DNA of 64,000 nt from an uncultured Alphaproteobacteria bacterium. GTDB taxonomy: Bacteria > Pseudomonadota > Alphaproteobacteria > HIMB59. Made by a program: the position numbers and the translations under genes. Of the stretch, positions 9,090 to 16,525 are shown in pieces (position 1 is the stretch's first letter; the number at the start of each line of letters is the position of its first letter). The notes beneath the pieces were generated by a model. That model worked only from the letters and a program-made list of their open reading frames with translations. It had not been told where the DNA came from and ran no database searches. The DNA lies in the NCBI GenBank assembly GCA_902515765.1, contig CABXVZ010000005.1:1-64000 (forward strand), given 5' to 3'.

Positions 9090-9479
9090 TTATTTGAATA
9101 AAGATTTGAGATCTTGAGGTATTTTCTTTGGTTGACCGAGTGGGCTAACACATACCAATATAATCTGAGAAATAAAAATAACTTTATTATTTCTAAGTAT
9201 ATTTTGTTCTAACTCAAAAGATGCATTATTGATTTTAAGAAATTTCGATTGAACAATAAGCTCATCTTCTAATTTAGCTGGATGAATATAATCACAGTTA
9301 ATTTTTTTTACTATAAATAAACAATCATAATCATCATTTAATTTTTTTAGACTAAAGCCTAAATCATTAATTAAATTAGTTCTGGCTCGTTCGGTAAATT
9401 TTAAATAATTGGCGTAGTATACAACTCCTCCTGAGTCCGTATCCTCGTAATAGATTTTTAACTTAAATTCATACATCAT
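9090..9479 (-). CDS. ybgC: YbgC-family acyl-CoA thioesterase (hotdog fold)
   Basis: A 129-residue hotdog protein with the 4-hydroxybenzoyl-CoA thioesterase signature YYEDTDSGGVVYYANYLKF near residues 9-27. The aspartate of DTD is catalytic and ERAR follows. Family members cleave short acyl-CoAs or acyl groups near the membrane. It usually heads the tol-pal cluster in proteobacteria, but here it stands before acetoacetyl-CoA synthetase with one base between the genes. Its start codon overlaps the stop of a 26-residue membrane peptide (ATGA), which implies translational coupling. The substrate is unknown. Confidence 0.88.
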   Translation of the reverse strand: MMYEFKLKIYYEDTDSGGVVYYANYLKFTERARTNLINDLGFSLKKLNDDYDCLFIVKKINCDYIHPAKLEDELIVQSKFLKINNASFELEQNILRNNKVIFISQIILVCVSPLGQPKKIPQDLKSLFK

Positions 9480-9556
9480 GTTGTAAGTCCTAAATAAATC
9501 AAATATGTAAGTGAAATAATAGCTATACCAAAAATTAAATATTTATATTCATTCAT
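9476..9556 (-). CDS. Small single-span membrane peptide (26 residues) coupled to ybgC
   Basis: The short frame reads MNEYKYLIFG then a hydrophobic helix ending YLGLTT. Its TGA overlaps the ybgC ATG in an ATGA junction, the same arrangement as other real gene pairs in this window. It has one predicted transmembrane segment flanked by charged and polar residues at the N-terminus. I do not recognise the family. Its size recalls accessory peptides of membrane complexes, but that is analogy only. The two in-frame ATGs at 9556 and 9552 are in different frames, and only the first gives this peptide. Confidence 0.55.
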   Translation of the reverse strand: MNEYKYLIFGIAIISLTYLIYLGLTT

Positions 9557-9616
9557 GCTTTGATCTATTTAATATAGTTAATGAAGAGAATATATATATC
9601 GAAAATATAAATTTTT

Positions 9617-10798
9617 TTAAAACGAATAACTTGAATAAACTTTTATATTATTTTCATCTTTAAACGAAGATTGATGGATATCTTCCTCTAAATTCAATGG
9701 AAGGTAAATATCTATGCCTCCTCTAATTTGCGAAAGGAAACGACTTTCGTAGTTAAAGGTTAAAGCTCTAGAGTTTTTTTCGAGGTCGCTTTGAATTGAT
9801 AGAAAATACTGGGTATCCTCAATATCATTGAGAACTAGTCTTGCTCCATAAAATAAATCATTTTGAAAACCATGATGAGATTTTGAACCTCTACTATCAC
9901 TTGAATATTCGATAATATTTGCCAGATCCCAATTTTTTTCAAATACGCCATATAAGGAGTGCTCTATTCCAAGAATAGAGCCCTGATATTCCTCAATGAT
10001 ACCATTGGCATTATACTGATTACTTCGAGAAATAATTTCACCCTTAAATAAATAGTCACCCTTCGTTGCTTGTAAATCAAGTCCTATTTGAGTTATTTCA
10101 GAATAATTAGGAACTAGAGTATTTGAGACTACATTGAAGGCAGGATCTTTTGTATTACCTTTATAATAAGATAAACCATAGTCATATTCATTTAAATAAC
10201 CAGACCATCTCAATGCTATTCCTATATTATTATTATCTGCACCTTTAGAGTATAGGTTAGAACTTGATATATTCAGTGACTGTTGAGATCTAATATCAGA
10301 CCTAGGGTAAATATTTGATTGGGAGGGAAGTATATAAAAATCTAATTCGCTAGATGATAAATATTTTTTAAGATTGATCATAGGTTGGCCAATCTTTTTA
10401 CTTATTGCTAAGCCTGAAGAAAAGTCTTTAGAATTAATAACATCAACAGGGTTAAAGAATTCATTTTTTCCCCAAAAAATAATATTATTTCCAATGAGAA
10501 CATTCATGTCTGATAAAGAATAATCTAAATAAGCTTCATTGAAATTAATGTTAGAGGAAGAATTTGGATCAGACTCCTTGGCATCAATCTTAATTTTTCC
10601 AGACAGATTATTGTTTTCAAAAAAATAGTTATATTCTAACCTAACAGAATTAAGATAATTTTTTCTGTTGTCGTTAGAAATATCTTTAGAGAAAAAAGTA
10701 GAGCTAATTTCGACTTCTCCATAATGCTCTGTATAAATTTCAGACAATAAATTTGGGGAATTAAAAAATATTAGGAATAAAAATAGTAGTTTTTTCAT
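9617..10798 (-). CDS. Outer-membrane beta-barrel protein of the RND/LolA-like operon
   Basis: A 393-residue secreted protein with a clear N-terminal signal peptide of about 19 residues. The mature part alternates polar and hydrophobic residues, is rich in Tyr, Ser and Asn, and ends in Phe, all typical of outer-membrane barrels. The segment WGKNEFFNPVDVINSKD resembles conserved turns of barrel proteins that accompany MMPL transporters (DUF1302-like). Its start overlaps the stop of the LolA-like gene by 4 bp. It probably forms the outer-membrane part of an export route. The cargo is unknown. Confidence 0.75.
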   Translation of the reverse strand: MKKLLFLFLIFFNSPNLLSEIYTEHYGEVEISSTFFSKDISNDNRKNYLNSVRLEYNYFFENNNLSGKIKIDAKESDPNSSSNINFNEAYLDYSLSDMNVLIGNNIIFWGKNEFFNPVDVINSKDFSSGLAISKKIGQPMINLKKYLSSSELDFYILPSQSNIYPRSDIRSQQSLNISSSNLYSKGADNNNIGIALRWSGYLNEYDYGLSYYKGNTKDPAFNVVSNTLVPNYSEITQIGLDLQATKGDYLFKGEIISRSNQYNANGIIEEYQGSILGIEHSLYGVFEKNWDLANIIEYSSDSRGSKSHHGFQNDLFYGARLVLNDIEDTQYFLSIQSDLEKNSRALTFNYESRFLSQIRGGIDIYLPLNLEEDIHQSSFKDENNIKVYSSYSF

Positions 10799-11601
10799 CT
10801 AGCCATTTTGGCTAATTTTTCTGGGTTAAAATCGTTAACTGATAGATTGGTTTGAAATTCGTAATTTTCCCAAGTTATATTCGTAGATTTTCCAGTCTGT
10901 AAATTAATCATCTCTAAAATGTCCGCTCTCCAAAACTTTTCGAGATATTTTTGATAATTTTTGAAGTTTAACTCTTTTTCAAGATCGCCTCTTCTATTGT
11001 GAAATTTAACAGTTTGGTACCTCAGTTCATCAATATCTATGTATATTACTCGCATAGAATAGCCGGATTTCTTATTCTTTGGAGTTGCTTCAATAACGTG
11101 GCATTGAAGGGTGGAGTCTGCTGGACACGCAATCTCCTCTAACCATACAAAGTTATAATCTTCAGGCTCGTCAGTTGATAAATCTTCATAGGAAAATTCA
11201 GAAGATACAAACTTTCCAGTTCTATTAGACGAGGATATTCTTTTTACTCTTTTTAGGGCTGGGAGATATAACCACTGATCATCATCTTTAGGTTCTATGT
11301 TTGCGTGTGTGAGCAATGAAGTACCCTTGACATCTCTGGGCTCACTAAAAACAATAATGCTTTTATCTCCTAAAGTTTCATCCAACTCTTCAAAAATAAA
11401 ATTTTTAAAGCTTCTGACACTTTCATTGCCTGATTTATCTTTGAGTATCATTTTACCTTCAACAGTGCTGTCAATAAAACCATTATCTAAAGCAATACTT
11501 TTTTCAATGATCTCTAAACCTTTTTCCTCAGCAGATTGAGAGAAGGCATTATTAAAAATTATAGTTAAAAGAATAGTTAAAATTAAAGTTATATTTTTCA
11601 T
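10795..11601 (-). CDS. Outer membrane lipoprotein-sorting (LolA-like) periplasmic protein
   Basis: A 268-residue protein with a signal peptide (residues 1-21). The central signature is GTSLLTH, then DDQWLYLPALKRVKRIS, then SEFSYEDLS, which matches the LolA-like family (PF17131) found beside MMPL/RND exporters. The fold would be a half-barrel able to carry a lipid or hydrophobic ligand across the periplasm. It overlaps both neighbours by 4 bp, so the three proteins are made together. It lacks the usual context of true LolA and should not be annotated as such. Confidence 0.8.
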   Translation of the reverse strand: MKNITLILTILLTIIFNNAFSQSAEEKGLEIIEKSIALDNGFIDSTVEGKMILKDKSGNESVRSFKNFIFEELDETLGDKSIIVFSEPRDVKGTSLLTHANIEPKDDDQWLYLPALKRVKRISSSNRTGKFVSSEFSYEDLSTDEPEDYNFVWLEEIACPADSTLQCHVIEATPKNKKSGYSMRVIYIDIDELRYQTVKFHNRRGDLEKELNFKNYQKYLEKFWRADILEMINLQTGKSTNITWENYEFQTNLSVNDFNPEKLAKMAR

Positions 11602-13904
11602 ACTGTTTTCCTTTTTATTTTAAAGTTGTCTACCCAAATCAATACTGGTGGCAGTAATAAATAATCTACTACTAATGCGAAGACTACCGTTATTGCTGTT
11701 AATTGCGCCATATCTTTGTTAACTGCAAAACCTGATTGGGCCAATACACAAAAACCTAAAAAAAGACCAATAGTGGTAGTGGTTAAGGCCATACCAACTT
11801 TGTTAAATGCCTCTCTAACACTATCTTCAGGCGATTTACCATTTTTACGAGCTTTGGCATATTTCAACATGAAGTGGACTGAGTCATCCACAACTATGCC
11901 TAGGGTCATTGCTACAACAATAGAAACAGCTAAGGTAACCGAGCCAGTAAAATAACCCCATAAGCCAAAAGCCATAGCTGCAGGTAGTAGGTTTGGTATT
12001 AAGCTCATTAACCCATACTTAACGTTTCTAATGACTAGTAAAATAATGAATGAAATACCTATAAGAGCCAGACCTGTCCCCTTTAGCATAGCTGGGACAT
12101 CACGGGAAGAAATTCTTGAGAAAACTTGAGAAGTGCCGGTAGATTTTGTATTGAGCTCAGGCGCGTTTTCATCAAACCAATTTTGGACTTTCTCATCAAG
12201 TTCTAGGAAGCCTTTTGTAGTGGTCTTAGCGACATTAGCAGTGACTCTTAATGCTGATTTATCAACATTTATTTGGTCAGTTAAGTCCAATCCATATCCA
12301 AGAGATAGTTCATAAAGAAATAAGTATTGGGCGGCCTCAAGTTCTGATTCAGGAACTTTATAAAAAGCTTCGTTATCATCATTCATATTTTGGTTTAATC
12401 TTTTTACGACATCCGTGTAGGACCTCACACTAGATATGTTGGGTTGGCTTCTAAGAAAGTTAACTAAAGATTCTACTTTTAATAAATACTCCGGATCATT
12501 AACTCCATTTTCGGCACCCGAGTTAACTGAATATTCTAGAGCATTCAACCCTGCAAAGTTATCTTCATAATAGTCAATTGACTGTCTGAGTTCGTACTCT
12601 GGCCCAAAGTATCTTAAGAAATCATCTTCTAGTGATATTTTTGATATTCCAAAAATTAAAATTGCAACTAAGCCTACTGTGAAAGCTAGCAAAGAATTTT
12701 TTCTTTTAATAACAAACTCCGCTAAAAAACTCATACTTTTATCCATACCTGCTTGCTTATTTTGTTTTTTCAAAGGTAATAGACTAATTAAAGCTGGAAG
12801 CATTGTAAGTGTATAGAATAAAGCTGCTATGACGCCAACGAAAACAATATTTCCTAATTGTCTAAATGGAGGAGATATAGAAAAGTTTAAAGATAGAAAT
12901 CCTATAGCTGTTGTAAGACAAGCAACAGTAATTGCAGGTCCATGATCAACAATTGACCTTCTAACCCATTCGTTTCTATCAGGTGTTACAGTCATGGTCT
13001 GCCTTACAGAGGAGAGTATGTGTACAGCGCTTGCAACTGCTAATGTCATAACCATCAAAGGTGCAACAACAGTAGCGTTATTGATGTTTGTCCCAGACCA
13101 TCCTAAAGCTCCTAGTGAAGAGCCAGCACATAAAATTATAATAATAAAGATTAATCCCACACCAAATATAGTTCTCAGAATAATGGCTACAGCGATGAGA
13201 GTTACTAAAATCATCATAGGAGTAAGCTTAGCTGTATCGTCTTGACCAGAAATACTATATTGGTTATTTAGGGGAACAAATCCAACCATTCTAACTTCAA
13301 TATTGGGAAACTGGCTTTCAAATTCTTGCTTAAGAACTTCAACCTCATCCATGACATATGGAATTTCAACAATTGCATCTTTGCCCGGAAGCCGGAATAA
13401 AATATTTACCTGAGATATTGAATTGTCGTCATTAATAAAGGCATTTTGTAATTCAATTCTTGAATTTGCTACTTTTTTTGCATAATTTGCATCCTCTTCG
13501 GAAATATTATCAATATCTGTAATCAAATCTTCAACAACTAAACTGTCTTCTTCCGCATAACTATTTTGATAGTTAGTAAGTGAATAAACAGTCCTAACAT
13601 ATGGCAATAACCAAGCTTTTTCAGTGAGTTGTCCGATTGCATTTAAAGTTTCAGGGGTAAAAATATTCCCATCCTTAGGTGAAATGACAAAGGCTAAATT
13701 ATCGTCTTTGGAGTATTCTGATTCAAAATTATCAAGGGCAATTCTATCTGGGTTATTTTTATCAAAGAAAACTCTGGCATCAGTATCGAATTTTATGTTG
13801 GGAGCTCCTGCCATAAGTCCTAAGGCAATAATTAAACCAAAAAAAATAAAATAAAGACGTCTTTTTATGACAAGCTCAGCAAGTGTAGGGAAAAAATTTT
13901 TCAT
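11598..13904 (-). CDS. RND/MMPL-family inner-membrane exporter
   Basis: A 768-residue RND-superfamily protein with a single N-terminal membrane helix, a large periplasmic domain and two blocks of five to six helices (about 235-385 and 610-760). The motif GIVVDDSVHFMLKYAKARKN in the second block is typical of MMPL proteins that move lipids and other hydrophobic molecules with proton drive. HpnN (hopanoid export) is a named relative, but no hopanoid gene is nearby. It is the first gene of the three-gene operon with the LolA-like and barrel proteins. Confidence 0.88.
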   Translation of the reverse strand: MKNFFPTLAELVIKRRLYFIFFGLIIALGLMAGAPNIKFDTDARVFFDKNNPDRIALDNFESEYSKDDNLAFVISPKDGNIFTPETLNAIGQLTEKAWLLPYVRTVYSLTNYQNSYAEEDSLVVEDLITDIDNISEEDANYAKKVANSRIELQNAFINDDNSISQVNILFRLPGKDAIVEIPYVMDEVEVLKQEFESQFPNIEVRMVGFVPLNNQYSISGQDDTAKLTPMMILVTLIAVAIILRTIFGVGLIFIIIILCAGSSLGALGWSGTNINNATVVAPLMVMTLAVASAVHILSSVRQTMTVTPDRNEWVRRSIVDHGPAITVACLTTAIGFLSLNFSISPPFRQLGNIVFVGVIAALFYTLTMLPALISLLPLKKQNKQAGMDKSMSFLAEFVIKRKNSLLAFTVGLVAILIFGISKISLEDDFLRYFGPEYELRQSIDYYEDNFAGLNALEYSVNSGAENGVNDPEYLLKVESLVNFLRSQPNISSVRSYTDVVKRLNQNMNDDNEAFYKVPESELEAAQYLFLYELSLGYGLDLTDQINVDKSALRVTANVAKTTTKGFLELDEKVQNWFDENAPELNTKSTGTSQVFSRISSRDVPAMLKGTGLALIGISFIILLVIRNVKYGLMSLIPNLLPAAMAFGLWGYFTGSVTLAVSIVVAMTLGIVVDDSVHFMLKYAKARKNGKSPEDSVREAFNKVGMALTTTTIGLFLGFCVLAQSGFAVNKDMAQLTAITVVFALVVDYLLLPPVLIWVDNFKIKRKTV

Positions 13905-13953
13905 TCAGAATAAGTACATTATTAAATTGAAAAATATATTAAATTTTAAACAT

Positions 13954-13980
13954 TGATCTATGATTTTATTACATAGATCA
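13954..13980. repeat. Perfect 9-bp inverted repeat at the end of the HAD-like gene
   Basis: TGATCTATG at 13954-13962 is repeated inverted at 13972-13980 across a nine-base AT spacer. One arm includes the stop codon of the HAD-like gene, and the repeat lies 50 bp before the RND gene start. It could be a terminator hairpin, although no good U-run follows, or an operator for the exporter operon. Confidence 0.5.
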
Positions 13981-14628
13981 TATGAAAATAGAAACATCTA
14001 ACTTTTTAAAACGCTTACTGCAAAGGCTGAAGTTATCATCGATATGGAATAGACCTGGAAATGCAACACACTTAATTTTTGCTTTGTGGGCGGACAAAGT
14101 GCTCTCAACTGAGTCTTCTATAGCTATGCACTCTGAGGGATGTGTTTCTAAATCATTAAGTGCTTTTAAGTAGATGTCTGGTTCTGGTTTTGGCTTCTTG
14201 ATTAAACTGTTATTACCGATGAAATCAAAATCTTCTCTAATAATTTTTTTATTAAGAGTTGTAAAGACAGAGTCAATATTCTCAATTGTAGTAGATGTTA
14301 CAAGGCCTGTTTTGATATTATTTCTTCTAGCATATTCTAAAACATCTAAGACTCCTTCTCGTGGTAAGGTAATGCGGGATCTTAATTTTTCATTATAAAT
14401 TGCTGTCTTTCTTTCTCTAATTTTTTTGGCATCAACATTTGTATTATTTTTTTCAGCAAAATCTTCAATTCTTTTAGTTCCGCCAGATTTTTTTAATAAT
14501 TGTTTATATCTCTCTTGATCCCAATGCCAATCTAGCCCTATCTCTTTGAAAGCCTGATTAAAGGACTCTCTTTGTATATTAGATGTCTCTATTAATGTTC
14601 CAATTGAACCAAATAAAAGTGCTTTCAT
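13978..14628 (-). CDS. HAD-superfamily protein lacking the nucleophilic aspartate
   Basis: The 216-residue protein has the layout of a CbbY/phosphoglycolate-phosphatase-like HAD protein. Motif II is seen in KTGLVTST, motif III in KKPEPDIYLKAL and motif IV in AIEDS. Motif I, normally FDxDGT, reads LLFGSIGTL (residues 4-12), so both the nucleophile and the acid/base aspartate are gone. The helical cap is present (FNQAFKEIGLDWHWD). By family knowledge this protein should not work as a phosphatase by the usual mechanism, and a binding or regulatory role is possible. It is not a decayed gene, because the frame is intact and the other motifs are kept. Confidence 0.8.
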   Translation of the reverse strand: MKALLFGSIGTLIETSNIQRESFNQAFKEIGLDWHWDQERYKQLLKKSGGTKRIEDFAEKNNTNVDAKKIRERKTAIYNEKLRSRITLPREGVLDVLEYARRNNIKTGLVTSTTIENIDSVFTTLNKKIIREDFDFIGNNSLIKKPKPEPDIYLKALNDLETHPSECIAIEDSVESTLSAHKAKIKCVAFPGLFHIDDNFSLCSKRFKKLDVSIFI

Positions 14629-14669
14629 AATTTTTTAATATGTAACAGGACTTAAAATTAATTCACTAA

Positions 14670-14876
14670 TTAAATTGAGCTTAAAGACATTTTCTTTGAA
14701 TATTTTTTTTTCGGAGCACTTTTTATGACTGCTTGACCGCACCGCATTACTCCCCTTTTTTTATCAAATGTCATTTGGGGTTCGCCGTACAATTTCCACC
14801 CATTAGATATCGCTTCTGTTACTCGATGACAAAATTCTGACGTGTCATCATCTGTGATAAATCTAAAACCTTTCAT
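14670..14876 (-). CDS. DUF1737 small protein
   Basis: A 68-residue protein with the DUF1737 pattern: FRFITDDDTSEFCHRVTEAI near the N-terminus, then NGWKLYGEPQMTFD. The C-terminus is basic (SAPKKKYSKKM). Function of the family is unknown. It lies just upstream of the HAD-like gene in the same direction, with a 41 bp gap. Confidence 0.75.
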   Translation of the reverse strand: MKGFRFITDDDTSEFCHRVTEAISNGWKLYGEPQMTFDKKRGVMRCGQAVIKSAPKKKYSKKMSLSSI

Positions 14877-15025
14877 TAATACTCCTTATTTTAAAGTAAG
14901 CTGCCAATAAAAGTTAATGATAATCAAATAATCAATATTCTCAATATAGATTTAGGTATTAGAAATTATTTGATGATGTTTTTAAAATCTATGAATTTAT
15001 TTAAAAGTAAATAAAATCAGGAAAA

Positions 15026-15100
15026 GGTTCCGTGGTGTAACGGATAGCACAAATGACTTCGGATCATTTAGTCAGGGTTCGAATCCTTGCGGGACCGCCA
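15026..15100 (+). tRNA. tRNA-Arg (anticodon UCG)
   Basis: The 75-nt cloverleaf folds cleanly: acceptor GGTTCCG/CGGGACC, D-arm GTG/CAC, anticodon stem AATGA/TCATT with loop CTTCGGA, T-arm with TTCGAAT, discriminator G and an encoded CCA. Positions 34-36 read TCG. Its 3' half overlaps, on the other strand, the last codons of the PAP2 gene. Confidence 0.95.
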
Positions 15101-16525
15101 AAATGTCTTAAGTAAATTTGGAAACTTCAGCAAGTTTAAGTTTAAATCTTCAGGAAATGTTTGAAAGACTTTATGTAGGACTTTAATTATGACAAAAGTA
15201 ATTATAAAGCTCATAATTGTATCGCTTAAAAAGTGATCCCCTTCCATAATTCTTAATAAAGACATCAGACCAATAGCTACATAGGCAAATGTGTTCCAAG
15301 TTGTTTTATTAAATATTAGAAGCAAAGCTAATGATAATGTAAAAAAAGAAACGTCTCCTGAAACAAAACTACAATTAGTATCGCAATAATTAACATTCAA
15401 CCATGGGATAGTAAAGGGTTCCTCACCACCAAATTGAATAGTATCGTTGGGTCTTGCTCTGCCCCAAAGATTTTTAAAGATTGAATTAACAACAACTCCT
15501 GTCCCTACGATTAGACATGTAAAGAGATAAGTCCAATCTCTAACAGGGATATCTAAAATCTTTTCTTTGTATTTTATTTGTTTAACGATAGCTGCCAAAG
15601 GTATGAAAAAAACCAAAAGTGCCAAGAGCGGCATTATCATTTTTCTGATAAAATAAATAAACCAATCACTTTCTGAGGCTATAAAGCTACCGTCCTGACC
15701 ATAAAATAGGCCACTTACTGTAATGTCTAAATTTGGAAATAAGAAAAATAAAATTGAAAGTAGCAAGGTTATGGTGAGCGTCTTAAAATAGAAGTTAAAA
15801 TTCAAGTATAGAGAAAATATATTTTTAAAGATTTTATTAACATATCCAAATATTTGTTCTATTTCATCTTTTGGTGTGTAAATTTTTTCTTTCAAGTCGA
15901 AAAGTTTATTTTTACTGAAGAATTTATTACGCACAAATATAGTACTCAAATAGGCAACTATGACGCCACCGAAAATATCGCTAATAAAGTGTGCTCCGAT
16001 AATCACTCGAGTTGATGCAATAATAATAGCCAATGTAATTAAAAAGTTCTTAATCTTGGGAAAGAGGAAAAATAAGCAAAATATAAAAGCAAAAATAGTA
16101 GTTGTATGGCCTGAAGGAAAAGAGTGCCACCTTGAGTCAAAATTTAGAATATCAAGACCTTTCATATCAAATCCATTATATAAGATCGGTCTCGGCCGGC
16201 CGATAATATGTTTAGCTATTTGAGCAATAACGCCACTGAGGAGAATTGAAAAAAATATAAATAGACTAATATCCCCAACCGAGGCAATAATCTTATTTTT
16301 ATTATTTACTATTTTTATCCCCCCCCAAATAATTATTGTAGGTATAAAAAAATATAACGAGTCACCAAAATGAGTAAGAGAAGAAAATAAAGATTTAGTT
16401 TGAGAGTTGATTTCATAAAAGAAACTTGAGATCGCGTAATCAAAAAAGAAAAAAAATATTAGGCCAAATACAAGATATAAACATACTCTTTTCTCATTTT
16501 TGTTTAATTCTAAAAAGAAATTCAT
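15068..16525 (-). CDS. Double-domain PAP2 (type 2 phosphatidic acid phosphatase) membrane protein
   Basis: A 485-residue multi-span protein with two PAP2 domains. The first has the complete signature: KHIIGRPRP, SFPSGHTT and STRVIIGAHFISD. The second has GRARPND, SFVSGDVSFF and LLRIMEGDHFLSD, so the histidine of the middle PSGH motif is replaced. PAP2 enzymes remove phosphate from lipids such as undecaprenyl pyrophosphate, phosphatidate or lipid A. The start overlaps the membrane protein upstream by 4 bp. The last 11 residues are encoded by the antisense of tRNA-Arg(UCG), so the C-terminus is probably read through from an ancestral end. Confidence 0.85.
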   Translation of the reverse strand: MNFFLELNKNEKRVCLYLVFGLIFFFFFDYAISSFFYEINSQTKSLFSSLTHFGDSLYFFIPTIIIWGGIKIVNNKNKIIASVGDISLFIFFSILLSGVIAQIAKHIIGRPRPILYNGFDMKGLDILNFDSRWHSFPSGHTTTIFAFIFCLFFLFPKIKNFLITLAIIIASTRVIIGAHFISDIFGGVIVAYLSTIFVRNKFFSKNKLFDLKEKIYTPKDEIEQIFGYVNKIFKNIFSLYLNFNFYFKTLTITLLLSILFFLFPNLDITVSGLFYGQDGSFIASESDWFIYFIRKMIMPLLALLVFFIPLAAIVKQIKYKEKILDIPVRDWTYLFTCLIVGTGVVVNSIFKNLWGRARPNDTIQFGGEEPFTIPWLNVNYCDTNCSFVSGDVSFFTLSLALLLIFNKTTWNTFAYVAIGLMSLLRIMEGDHFLSDTIMSFIITFVIIKVLHKVFQTFPEDLNLNLLKFPNLLKTFWRSRKDSNPD

